Origin: Isoetes taiwanensis
Lineage: Eukaryota; Streptophyta; Lycopodiopsida; Isoetales; Isoetaceae
Direction of reading: 5' to 3'
Length of the DNA stretch: 64,000 bases
Assembly (NCBI GenBank): GCA_021234155.1
Contig: JAJEKV010000034.1
Coordinates: forward strand, 9,933,614-9,997,613
Part shown: one piece after another, positions 26,473 through 36,129 of the stretch
How the letters are laid out: each line of letters begins with the position of its first letter
How positions within the stretch are numbered: the stretch's first letter is position 1
Program-made: the position numbers and the translations under genes
Notes under the pieces: generated by a model
Database searches by the model: none
The model's input: only the letters and a program-made list of their open reading frames with translations
Told to the model about the DNA's origin: nothing

Positions 26473-28092
26473 ATGGTGTCATTTAATTTCAGACGGCAAG
26501 TTCTGACTTGCACCGGGCAAGATTATCTCAACAACGCCGTTGATTCCACGCTTTGTCTTATGGTATATGCAAAGGAGCCTGGATCTCTGAAACGTATAGT
26601 AATTCCTCAATGGATAAGTTTTCGGGTCTATTTCTCTACAATTCAAGGGGAACTATGCAGGGAAGATTTAAACGTGCAGAACCTTACAGCTATATTAAGA
26701 AAATGTGCAAAGGACAAGGCCCTTGAACAAGGTAAGCGGGTTCATGATTTAATTCTAAAGAATAGGTTAGAAAGACATACTCTCTTAGGCAATTTTCTTG
26801 TGCATATGTATGGTAAATGTGGGGCAACAGAACAGGCAAGGGAAGTGTTTGAAAATATTGTCAACAAGAACTTTTTCTCGTGGAATATTATGATTGCAGC
26901 ATATATCCAATACGGCCAGATAGAAGAGGCACTTCGGGTCTGGGAAAGAATGCCTCTGAAAGATGTGGTTTCATGGAATGCAATGATTGCTGCATATGCA
27001 CAACAGGGCAATCTAAAGGGTGCTCTTCAACTCTTCCAGCAAATGCCCAACAGAAATGTGATTTCATGGAATTCCATGATTTCTGCTTTTGTAGGCCAGG
27101 GTTTCCTAAAAGAGGCTTGGCACCTTTTTTGCCAAATGCCTGAGAGGAATGTTGTCTCATGGAATACTATGATAACAGCATATGCAGATCTAGGAAAGAT
27201 AAAAGAAGCCACTAATCTCTTTGAACAAATGCCCGAACGGAATATTGTCTCATGGAATGCCATGATTGCAGCATATGCTCAAAGGGGACAATTGGATGAA
27301 GCAATGCAACTTTTCGAGGATATGCCTTATCGGAATGTAGTTTCATGGACTACGATTCTGACAGCCTATGCTCAACAAGGATTGGTCAGTAAATGCCTTG
27401 CACTCTTTCAAGCAATGCCTCAGCGTAATGTCGTCTCTTGGAATGCCATGCTTGCAGCCTATATGCATCAGGGGAGCCTCAAGGAAGCGTTGAATCTTTT
27501 CCAGCAAATGCCACAGCGAGACATATTCTCATGGAACTCGATGATAGCTGGATACGGTAGGCATGGGCATCTTGATCAGGCATGCCAATTTTTTGAACAA
27601 ATGCCTGAACAAGATGTGGTATCCATGAATGTAATGATTGCAACATATGCACAACATGGGCTTGGGAAAGAGGCACTTGACATGTTTCTAATGTTTCACA
27701 TTAAAGGAATAATGCCTAATGTAGTGAGCTATGGTAGCATCCTTTTTGCTTGTATTCATGACTTTCTAGTAGATGAGGGCTTCCACATTTTCTCTATGAT
27801 GTCTCAGTTTCATCCAGTTGTGCCTACAGTAGAACATTACAACTGCTTGATGGATCTTCTTGGGCGTACAGGATGGGTAGATCACGCAGAGACTTTGGTC
27901 AATAACATGATACATCCCCCCGACGCCATGTCCTGGACAAGTTTATTAGGTTCCTGCACCATATATCATGCAGTAGACATGGCAACTCGTGTGGCCCAAA
28001 ATGCATATGAGGCAGATCCAGGAAATGGTGCTCTGTATGCATGCTTATCAAATGTCTATGCTGCAGCTGGTTGGTCATACGATAAAACATAA
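26473..28092 (+). CDS. S-motif-rich PPR protein, probable organellar RNA-binding factor
   Basis: PPR proteins bind single-stranded organellar RNA, one motif per base. The 539-residue frame begins with about 60 residues of basic, hydroxylated leader that could target an organelle. A degenerate L/P region follows (GKRVHDLILKNR, LVHMYGKCGATEQAREVFENI), then eight consecutive 31-residue S motifs (VVSWNAMIAAYAQQGNLKGA type, residues about 138-385), one longer motif (NVMIATYAQHGLGKEALDMF), NVVSYGSILFACIHD, and an L2/S2-like pair leading into the E region (DAMSWTSLLGSC, LSNVYAAAGW). The frame stops inside the E motif. A better end is possible: donor at 28,074 and acceptor at 28,155 keep phase and add MYSEDMVELGII and SESSKWVFEI (28,156-28,261), which resemble the end of an E domain, giving 568 residues. 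No DYW deaminase domain is seen. Confidence 0.93.
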   Translation: MVSFNFRRQVLTCTGQDYLNNAVDSTLCLMVYAKEPGSLKRIVIPQWISFRVYFSTIQGELCREDLNVQNLTAILRKCAKDKALEQGKRVHDLILKNRLERHTLLGNFLVHMYGKCGATEQAREVFENIVNKNFFSWNIMIAAYIQYGQIEEALRVWERMPLKDVVSWNAMIAAYAQQGNLKGALQLFQQMPNRNVISWNSMISAFVGQGFLKEAWHLFCQMPERNVVSWNTMITAYADLGKIKEATNLFEQMPERNIVSWNAMIAAYAQRGQLDEAMQLFEDMPYRNVVSWTTILTAYAQQGLVSKCLALFQAMPQRNVVSWNAMLAAYMHQGSLKEALNLFQQMPQRDIFSWNSMIAGYGRHGHLDQACQFFEQMPEQDVVSMNVMIATYAQHGLGKEALDMFLMFHIKGIMPNVVSYGSILFACIHDFLVDEGFHIFSMMSQFHPVVPTVEHYNCLMDLLGRTGWVDHAETLVNNMIHPPDAMSWTSLLGSCTIYHAVDMATRVAQNAYEADPGNGALYACLSNVYAAAGWSYDKT

Positions 28093-28261
28093 TTTCATTA
28101 TTTTACATATCAGAAAGTCTGCCATGTTAATTTATCATATTTCTTCCATAAGCAGGATGTATTCAGAGGACATGGTGGAGCTTGGCATTATCAGCGTTTG
28201 GGATAAAAGTCCCGTCCTAAGATGGTTCTCTGAGTCAAGCAAATGGGTATTTGAGATATGA

Positions 28262-29590
28262 ATTTGTGAGCACTTGAACGCATGTGCAGCATCTAGGACT
28301 AAGCAAAAGGATTGCGATAACAAATTCTTAGGCGCCGGTGCTGGTTGGCATGTTCTTTTCATCTCAAAGACTCCAGGACTGTATAGTATATAGTCAGGAG
28401 CTAAAATTGGCTACAGAACCTTTTTAATCGGTGAGTGGCTGCAGCCAAAATTCTTTTAGGCCAGGCCGTGGATAACGGTCTGACTTTGAAACTAAACAAA
28501 TTATATTTGCAAATCATTGACAATTGCCAATGAGTGAAATTAACATTCGGGAAGGATTCCTCTCCAGCTAGAGCTTTACTTTTGCACGTTTGAAGGCAAG
28601 TCGATGAATTGATGACTTACTTTAAAGCCATTCAACAAGTCAAATTAATTGTAAATACTTAGGAGTGATTAAACTGCATATTGGCGGTTATGGCTGCGAT
28701 CTTCGTTGAGCGCTTATGGAAGTTGCACAACAGCTTTTATTGTTGGAGCCGACCCAAAACCTCGTCTCATAGAAAAATCTCTTGCTGCCGAAGATTAAAT
28801 CAAAACAAGACACGACGACCTGCTAGCACAAGATCTAAATTTCTAAGCCGTAAATCTGTGCATCTATACCACTCACAATATAAAACCCTATCTTGATCTT
28901 TGCGTAAGTACCATGAGACCGAAGTTTCAAGACGTAAACACAGAAGGAAGAAATAGATTTCTGGTGCCGTTGTAGATTTTTGTATAGTAGAGTGGCTGGC
29001 CCAGGGTTGGTGCACTTAAGCATTCGTAGAACCATAACTAAACTTCTAGAAGTCCAAATTTGCTGAAATCAAGTGCATTTTGTAGTCTGAAACATGCTTT
29101 AACTCTTGGTACCAAGTTTAGACCATTTTCTGACCCGAGCACAGAGTATTGAATTGCCAAACTTGGGGTGCTTTGCTGTACTTTTAGTGCAGTAGTTGCC
29201 CTTAGTTTCAGTTCAGATGATGCCTTAAGTTGGTGCAGATTTGGTCCAAGTGATGCCCTTTATTGGTGCAGGTATTTACCTTTTAGTTGACACCATGGCC
29301 ATATATGAATAACTAAATTGTCATTAATAGTACTTCTAAAGCAAATGAAATCAGCAAAAGGACTAATAATTCAGGGGATTTGAACCCCTGTTGGTGTTCA
29401 AGGACACCAAGTACCTACAATCAGACCTGCATCATATGGATCAAGCATTAGTAACAATCTAAATTAAAACAACACAATGAATTATGTGAACCCATGTTAC
29501 AAGTGTTGTTGAAGCACACCACATTCCATCTAAAAAGTAAACAAAAATCAAAAGAATGTCAATTAGATACATTCAAATTAAAGAATATAG
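28262..29590. other. Downstream flank of the PPR gene
   Basis: No supported gene. A minus-strand CAGGGGTTCAAATCCCCTG near 29,373-29,391 looks like an isolated T-arm/B box, again without a full tRNA. Confidence 0.35.
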
Positions 29591-29593
29591 TTT

Positions 29594-29953
29594 TTACATC
29601 ACATAATCTTGAGAGTATAAAGAATTAATGGATCTCAACCTTTTGGTTGGCCTCTCAGTTTCAGATCCATGATAGCATTCATGGGTTTCCTCCAAGCTGC
29701 AACCAATTTGCAAATCATTATCAGACAGAGTAGGCTGATCTTCTACCTGCTCATCTTGAAAATGCTCCATTGTATCTGCAAAACATTCCTCAACTTTGCC
29801 AATAGGTATCTCAACAGATATGCCAATCTCATTTTCTGAAATATTCACAAGATTCATTTCATCATTGTTTTCATCCACTTCAACAATTTCAATTGGATCA
29901 TTTGGCTCTGAATTTCCATCTTTTACAATCTCTTCTACAACCTGTAGATCCAA
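29594..29953 (-). CDS. Hypothetical acidic protein or exon
   Basis: A 119-residue frame, strongly acidic (many Glu/Asp), with a basic patch ERPTKRLR near the end that could be a nuclear signal. I recognise no family. It lies about 400 bp outside the left CACTA terminus. It may be a single exon of a larger gene or a chance frame. Composition is the only support. Confidence 0.3.
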   Translation of the reverse strand: MDLQVVEEIVKDGNSEPNDPIEIVEVDENNDEMNLVNISENEIGISVEIPIGKVEECFADTMEHFQDEQVEDQPTLSDNDLQIGCSLEETHECYHGSETERPTKRLRSINSLYSQDYVM

Positions 29954-30344
29954 CTTTCAGATTCCAGATTAAGAAAACAATAGAATAAGGAAGTTTAGAC
30001 ACAAAAAATAAAACAGTGCCTTTTTTTTTTCTTTCACTTTCCTTTATCAGTGTCCTTCTCCTTCTTTTTTGCTTCCCTAAGAGCCCCTCTCTCTTTCTGC
30101 CTTTCCACAGTATCAACTTGTGGGAAACCAAAAACCATAGATATGCGTACGTTTTGTTGAATAAAAAACCCTTTTTTGCGCGCACTATATTTATACATCT
30201 TTTAAAGGTGAACCCCCTTGAAGCCTAGCTCGCGCCTGGTCTCCAGTGGCCGCGCTCAACCGGGACCCCCTCTATCTTGCCAATGGCCTCGTGTTGTGGT
30301 GCTCAGTCACTCCATAACTTCCATAGCCTGGTGGGCTCTATGCA

Positions 30345-30850
30345 CACTACAAGAGGGTAGGGTTTTTGCATCATCCCCTATGTCATTACCTTCTACGGTT
30401 TGTCAGATTTGTGTCAGAAGCTTGAAAGTGACACAAATTAATTTGATTGTGTCAGAACTTGTGTCAATACAGTTGTGCCAATAGCAACGTCATTCTTATG
30501 GCACATGTATGTCAAAAGTTTGAAATTTTTTCGTTAGCCTTTATAATGATGATTACAACATTTATTGCAACAAGATTGTGATATAATTTAAGTCAAGTAT
30601 AGCAATAAGTTTGTTTCTATTATAACATCACTAGTTCTAAAGATTTGGGTCGATTTTGTTACGCATTTGTGTCACATTTTGTGATAGCTTCTTGTCACCT
30701 TTTGGAAAACGTTTGTGTCATTTATTAGTATAAAATATAACGATAATTTTATGTCAATTTTTTGTATAGATTGTGGCACTTCTGTCTTGTGATTGTGTCT
30801 ATATAGTGTCAATGTAGTGACATTGTTAAGTAAAAATACATAGATATCTT
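30345..30850. repeat. CACTA terminal and subterminal repeat zone
   Basis: After the CACTACAAG terminus, short motifs of the type TTGTGTCA occur repeatedly in both orientations through about 30,850 (for example TTTGTGTCAGAAG, AACTTGTGTCAATAC, CGTTTGTGTCATTT). In En/Spm elements such subterminal arrays bind the element-encoded TNPA-like protein. Confidence 0.65.
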
Positions 30851-30997
30851 GACGCAAAACGGGCTAAGTTTGATACAAAAGTGCCACTAGCCAGTATGAG
30901 GGAAACAACCTTGCAAATAAATATTTTAGCATGGTTTTAATGATAATATGATAAATGTATAAATAATATTAGAAATATTATATAAACTTAAATCAAC

Positions 30998-31249
30998 TTA
31001 GAGCAAACTTTTATAAATATTCAATGTAAATTTCCATAAAGCATTGAATTGGTCTTCAATATCATGCTCAATGTCATCCAACTCATCATCATCCAAATCT
31101 AAGCGCAAATTTGTAAGCAAATTAAAACGTGAACCAATGTTTGTAACTTTTTCATCTTCAATATAGTCATCACTAATGCCATTGTCACTTAGTTGCCCAC
31201 TACTCCCAATCTCATCTCGTTGAGAAGAGATCATCATTGGAGATCGCAA
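30998..31249 (-). pseudogene. Acidic C-terminal segment of the CACTA transposase region
   Basis: An 83-residue frame rich in Asp/Glu (LRLDLDDDELDDIEHD) downstream of the DUF4216-like part. Acidic tails are common there, but no motif can be assigned. Confidence 0.35.
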
Positions 31250-31407
31250 AATGAGATTGGTATCTCCTTCATTGATATCATCATTAAGATCTTAAGGTAA
31301 TGCATAACTTGTACCTTCATGATGTCATATAGGTATAATATTGTCTTCAATAGTATCAAAGTGTGATACATCAACTTCCCTTTCTATTACAGGTGTAAAT
31401 TCCTCTG

Positions 31408-31940
31408 CTATATGCTCTGATTGCCGATCTTCATCGTCAAATGTTGGCTCAATGTTGTCTTCAGGTGCAGGATTTCCAACCACACGACGAGATCTAGGCT
31501 GAGAATGTATAACAATCCACCAACTATTATTGTCAGGATCTGGATGAAAGAAGACTTGCTCAACTTGATTTGGAAAAACAAATGGCTCATCCATATCCCT
31601 AGCACTTTCGTGGAGTCAATCTCCATAAATCTAGAAGCATGTGTACTTTTTGTTCTTCCATGACCTTTATAAATAACTCTGAACCACTTTGCTTTCAAGA
31701 CGTTTACACAAATCGTCTGATAGTTTAGCTCAATGATATTGGATATGGTTCTAACATAGCATAACTCACCATCAATAACGTTACGATCCCTACTGCTCGC
31801 TTGACTTTTTTGCTCAAAGTGTGCCATGATTCCAGAGTCAAAAGTAACTCTATGTTTATCAACATTACTAATACGAAAGTGTTGTCCGTAAGCCCACACA
31901 GATGTATGAAATTGTGCCTAAATAACAAAAGTGTAATTAG
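31408..31940 (-). pseudogene. DUF4216-like domain of a CACTA transposase
   Basis: After a probable acceptor (TTATTTAG) the frame reads SVWAYGQHFRI, VTFDSGIMAHF, GELCYVRTISNIIELNYQT, VNVLKAKWFRVI, then in a second frame MDEPFVFPNQVEQVFFHPDP and WWIVIHSQPRSRRVV. The YG...IIELNY, lone W, PF..P.QVxQVFF and W.VV...PR spacing fits DUF4216, usually C-terminal in TNP2 proteins. A frameshift near 31,600 breaks it. Confidence 0.8.
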
Positions 31941-32108
31941 TAAAATCAAAATTTCTAAACTTATTACATTTTCCAATTCTTAATTCCAAAGAAATGATAC
32001 ATTGTTGAATTTTTCATGAAAGAAAAGGAATACTTTCATTTCATACCTCAGTATCTTCTGTTACTAGGAGCCTGAACTTGCGTATTATAGGGGTTTCAGA
32101 GGCAGAAG

Positions 32109-32694
32109 ATGATGCCCTTTCTGATATGGATGCTGCTTTGCATTTTTTCACTAATGTCGTCTGGTGGAGTTGTCTCCGCTACTAGGGTGGGAGCGGCAAG
32201 ACTTGATCGTCCTCGCCATCTTTTGGTTCGGTTTCAAGACACTCTTAGCCGCTTACATGTTCTTCAGCATGGAAACCATCTCAGAGGGACTAGTTTCTCA
32301 GTACATGAGGACCTCTCCCCTCTTCAATTGTGTAACCGTAAGGAGGAGCTCTGCAAGGTGAGGGCAGCCCGCCTGCAAAAGAAATGGGCAGTATACAGGG
32401 GAGGCGTAGCAATTATTCTAGATCAATGGCCTTCTAATCCTTGGACTGGCTATGTTTAGATAATTTTAGAAGCGTAACTTTACCACTAGCATTAGCATTA
32501 GCATTATCTTATCTTATTCTTGGTAGCCTTTTAATATTTGGTTATTGTGTTTGGTGATGGGGCCTAGTCCCCAGGTTTTAAATGGGTTGTTGCCCTTGCA
32601 TGTGTCGTCCCATAACCCGTTGGGTTCCCGTGGACGTAAAAATTCATCTTATCTTATCTTATCTTATCTTATCTTATCTTATCTTATCTTATCT

Positions 32695-32724
<30 letters not shown>
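32109..32724 (+). mobile_element. ORF1-only retroposon with a (TTATC)n tail, nested in the CACTA element
   Basis: A plus-strand frame ends with RVGAARLDRPRHLLVRF, HEDLSPLQLCNRKEELCKV and YRGGVAIILDQ, homologous to the ORF1 C-terminus of the LINE at 5.2-5.6 kb. A stop at 32,457-32,459 is followed directly by about 180 bp of untranslated sequence and the pentanucleotide tail, with no ORF2. It separates the DUF4218-like and DUF4216-like parts of the CACTA transposase, so it inserted later. The left boundary is approximate. Confidence 0.75.
32645..32724. repeat. (TTATC)n pentanucleotide array
   Basis: About 16 uninterrupted TTATC/ATCTT units at the 3' end of the retroposon. A shorter seed of the same unit occurs upstream at about 32,504-32,517. 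As a templated tail it resembles the simple-repeat ends of I-type LINEs. Confidence 0.95.
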
Positions 32725-32725
<1 letters not shown>

Positions 32726-33260
32726 TTGCATCCAATAGCAATCTCGTAATCATCATCTGGAACGATTTATCCACTATCTCTTGCTTCATCATACGAGTTA
32801 ATAACCAATCATTGGTCATGGTGTCTGCCAAAGCACATAATTCAGTTGTTGTACCATGTCTGTGTGAACCATTCCTTCGCGCTTCTTCTTTTGCAAGTTC
32901 ATACATGTCTCGCCAAGGTTGCAAGCTTGTTGTGTTAGTTATGATGAAGGCATTTACAGAACGAAACATTTCATCAGTTAGATTCTGCTCCACACCATTG
33001 CCTTATAAGACTTTTAATATGATCTCATCTGCCTCTTTTTCCTCCCACATTTTAAGGCCTTTCGGATTGTATGCAATGGTCACATCATTCAAGAATTAAA
33101 GTGTTTCTTGTATGAGATGACTTTCGGCCATACACCCTTCTGGCTTAGCCATTTGGCGTACAAATCTTTTGAGCACTTTCATGTAACGCTCGAGGAAGAA
33201 CATCCATCGTGCTGGGGCAGGTCCAGCTAATTTAATCTCATTTGGAATGTGTATCAATAG
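32709..33260 (-). pseudogene. DUF4218-like region of the CACTA transposase
   Basis: The minus frame reads HIPNEIKLAGPAPARWMFFL, ERYMKVLKRFVRQMAKPEGC and MAESHLIQETL, a good match to the RWMYPFERYMK..K..VRN.A.PEG.I.E block of DUF4218. It then hits a stop, continues into NPKGLKMWEEKE, hits another, and runs on at 32,993-32,709 (MFRSVNAFIITNT, MYELAKEEARRNG). Confidence 0.75.
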
Positions 33261-33437
33261 GTTCATCTACATCAATGTCATCATCTCATCTCATTAGTTA
33301 GCGAAATATATGAATGCCAACACGGAAAAAAATGGATGTAAGGATAATGTCATACTTGTAGATCTAAGAAGCTAGTAGGAAACTCCTTTTCAATATCACA
33401 CAATAGTAAAATAGCTTCTTTCTCCATCCTTGTAATC

Positions 33438-34010
33438 TCAAAGACCTATCTCACGAATTTTCCTAACCGGTATATGATACTCCTTATTGCCGGTGTTAAG
33501 TAGTTTCCAATGACACATGGAAGAATATGCTACAACAACAAATAATAGTTCAACACGTGCAACTATGTAATTCCAATCATTAAAAGTTGAAGAATAAATT
33601 ACCTGAAGAAATTTGTGCCAATCATGTGTTTTCAACCCATTAAGATCTCCATCAGGATGCACCATATCCAGTCAGTGTTCGACTTTTTTGTATTTTCTTA
33701 TGCACTATTGCAAGTTGTTTCTCTAACACCCAAGGTCCATTTTTCCATGTGGTTCCTCTGCCAGCCCTCTCGGTTGGTCATAAATCTCTTATTCCTCTTT
33801 CCTTAAGGTCCTCTCTAGCTCCTAATATCTCAATTCCCCAGTTAGATGCCTCCAAATAGAGTGTGCAATGTTCTTGAATATATGCATAGGATCCAGTAAA
33901 TGCACGTCTTCCAAGTTTGTCCAGTACTCCAATCGATAAAATATAGATAAACGTTTCATTCCAGTTGGCAGATTTGTATTGCTTTCTCCGGCATTGGCCA
34001 AGTAATCCAA
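33438..34010 (-). pseudogene. TNP2 (Transposase_21) fragment of the CACTA element
   Basis: 34,010-33,822 gives LPTGMKRLSIFYRLEYWTNL followed by LLDPMHIFKNIAHSIW, matching the KSIF..LEYW..L..RHNLD.MHIEKNV block. 33,665-33,438 continues LNGLKTHDWHKFLQ. The stretch between is out of frame. Only the C-terminal part of the transposase is present. Confidence 0.85.
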
Positions 34011-34089
34011 ATCTGGGTTTGCATTTTTCGAAGCATCCCCTCTTTTTATAAGGGGGTTCCTACTTTCCTTATAAAAAGAGATGTCCTAC

Positions 34090-34620
34090 ATCCCGAGGGA
34101 GGAGGAGGAGGAGTAGTATTCTCTTTGGATCTTCTTTTCTTTAGTTTATATTGAGAAATATGATGACAATTAACTTATTTTGTTATATGGCATTTTGATT
34201 GGCCTATAGGCAAAGCAAACTTACATGATCATTTGCAAGAAAATTCTTTAGGATTCAATTGTAGAAAGAATGGAGATAACACTGCAAATAGCTAGATGTT
34301 ATTTCAAGTCTATTGAATTGAAGACTTGCATGCATTTAATGGTGACCATCTACATGAGAATTCCCACGAATAGAAATTGGCAAAGAAAAAATCAAGACAA
34401 GTAAAAGCATTGTGACATATTGTGGATCAACATGGTCAATAAGATAGTTTTTGTTGGATAAAACTAAAGATAAAGCTTATGGGATTTATTTGTAATCTGT
34501 GCATGCATTTGATTTAAATGCATGCGTGGCATGTGGGTCAACATGCAATTGCTGCCACTTTTCCTTCCTTCCTAGATTATGGGCTGTGTGGAAGCGTTCA
34601 TTTGCTTCATATGTTACTCT
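34090..34620. other. Junction between the CACTA remnant and the DIRS element
   Basis: AT-rich, with no gene recognised. Just left of it, at 34,041-34,053 and 34,067-34,079, lies a perfect 13-bp inverted repeat (TCTTTTTATAAGG) with a 13-base loop. Confidence 0.4.
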
Positions 34621-34623
34621 AAG

Positions 34624-34663
34624 GTGATTGTAGAATGGGGCTCGCATGAAACCAACAAACCGC
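34624..34663. repeat. Fragment of the B-type DIRS repeat
   Basis: About 38 bp from GATTGTAGAATGGGGCTCGC match the sequence after the B1 hairpin at 42,826-42,863 with few differences. It sits 80 bp outside the left A repeat. Confidence 0.65.
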
Positions 34664-34742
34664 AACAAAGAGTGCATGAACAAAAAAAAATACAAATGAA
34701 AAAGACTGATGCGCCCACGTAGCAAGGTGGGAAGGGAGGGAA

Positions 34743-34906
34743 GGCCACGAGTGGAGAAGAAGAGCTGCTGTGAGAAGACGCCAATAACTGGGCCGAAAAC
34801 GGAAAAGGCCTAATATAGGCGCTCGTCCCTTCCCAGAATGGCGATCCGATAGCTCGGATCAATGGGATTCTGGGAAGGGACTCGTGAGAGACACAAAACC
34901 GGCCGA
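34743..34906. repeat. DIRS element direct repeat, left copy (A1)
   Basis: About 160 bp repeated in the same orientation at 41,981-42,145 with roughly a dozen differences. It contains a hairpin: TCCCTTCCCAGAAT (34,826-34,839) pairs with ATTCTGGGAAGGGA (34,867-34,880), and inside it GATCCGA pairs with TCGGATC. Such short inverted motifs could be the core at which a tyrosine recombinase acts. Confidence 0.92.
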
Positions 34907-34926
34907 CTACCCAAGGACTTCCTCAA

Positions 34927-35675
34927 CTATAAGCCCAGTCGCCGCGAAACCTCCAGGTGTTGAGTTGGGTTGCGAAGCACATAGCGGGAGTGAGAAGACG
35001 AGGAGCGCCAGTGACCGTGAGCGCGCGCAGCATCATGTGGAACCCCGCGAGCGGCAGCTGCCGAGGCTCTGCCGCGACGAGCAGAATGAGTATATACTGG
35101 GATGGATTTAAGCTGATAGCAAGAAGACACTCCCGCCACCACCCCCGGGCAGTCGGATAGGATAAAGAACGCAGAGAGGAAGGAGAGGAGCGAAAAAGAG
35201 GGCCGCCGGACGGAGGATCAAGGAGATGATAAGAACCGGTAGAAATTAGGCGCTGAAGGATAGTGACGGGGCATGCGAACGAAGGCAAGCGAGCTAAAGA
35301 AATCGTATGACCCCGGGCAAGTTGGTCTCGTTAGGAGTGGTGGATAAGAACATCAACATGCGACAAGGAGAAAGAAAGATCACGCCAATTGAGGGCAAGG
35401 GCCTCCGAGATGCGCAAAAAAGCGGCAAAGGAAAGGACGACGAGAGCAACGCGGGCCAGCGAGGGAAAAGAAGCCGCGGGATGCGCGAAGTGGAGAACAA
35501 TAGAGCGTACATGCTGAGGCAGGAGAGGAAGAAAGGTACAAGGGGGGCGAGCCCGACGAAAAGTAGATTGACGAGCCAAAGAGGGTAAAGGTAAAATGGC
35601 AGGAGAGGGAAGGTTGAAAATTTGATGAAAAAAGGATATGGCTGCCGAGGCCGAAGAAATGGAGGAGGGTGACAT
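34927..35675 (-). pseudogene. Tyrosine recombinase of the DIRS element
   Basis: Catalytic landmarks of the tyrosine recombinase family are visible in order: Arg I in FAAFLRISEALALNW (about 35,414), then after an in-frame TAA at 35,331 CPVTILQRLI (about 35,270), then after a frameshift near 35,140 the H-x-x-R box THSARRGRASAAA (about 35,088), the GHWRSS tryptophan box (about 35,010) and the nucleophile in SRYV (about 34,983). Spacing and the HSxRRG, GHW and RYV blocks match DIRS/Ngaro recombinases more than phage integrases. It ends 21 bp from the A1 repeat, as expected for the last gene of such an element. Confidence 0.9.
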
Positions 35676-35891
35676 ATGAGGATGATGAAGGGAGGCGAAA
35701 AAGGCTGCGACAACAAAGGGGGAAGCCGGGAGATAAGGAACAGCATGTCAACGGCACCAAACAACAAAAACGGCAGAACATAGCTCAAAAAAACCCAAAT
35801 TATTCAAATTATCACACTTGTCACGAACAGAACTCGAAAATGGAGTTTTTTTGGGGAAATTTTAGGGAATCTTTCAAAGATTCTTTTTAAA

Positions 35892-36122
35892 GTGCGTTTG
35901 GAACAAATAAATGTGTTTCAATTTGAACTTTGTTTCATAGACAACTTGAAGAAAACTAATATCTTATGCTTTGGGGAACGACAAACAAGAATATACTATC
36001 AGGGTAAGCCAATTGAGATTGCACATTCCTATAATTACCTTGGTCATGAGGTTTCAGTTGGATGCAAGGTATGGACTAAAGATGCACTTGATTTTGAAGG
36101 TCAAGCAGGCTATCCAATATGA
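35892..36122 (+). pseudogene. LINE reverse-transcriptase fragment inserted in the DIRS element
   Basis: A plus-strand frame reads NLKKTNILCFGERQTR followed by YYQGKPIEIAHSYNYLGHEV, the KT-x-V...Y.G..IE.V..YKYLG block after the catalytic core of LINE RTs. It is opposite in strand to the DIRS genes and falls between RNase H and recombinase. The flanks (about 35,790-36,130) are AT-rich. Confidence 0.7.
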
Positions 36123-36129
36123 AATTATG

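Larger units (their letters stand above)
30345..34010 (-). mobile_element. CACTA (En/Spm) DNA transposon, decayed
   Basis: The left terminus begins CACTACAAGAGGG at 30,345, the hallmark end of CACTA elements. The transposase region is on the minus strand, ordered TNP2 (34,010-33,438), DUF4218-like (about 33,260-32,709) and DUF4216-like (31,940-31,408), as in plant En/Spm TNPD-type proteins. Stops and frameshifts occur throughout. I could not find the matching CTTGTAGTG end on the right before the DIRS element begins, so that end is missing or diverged. Confidence 0.85.
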
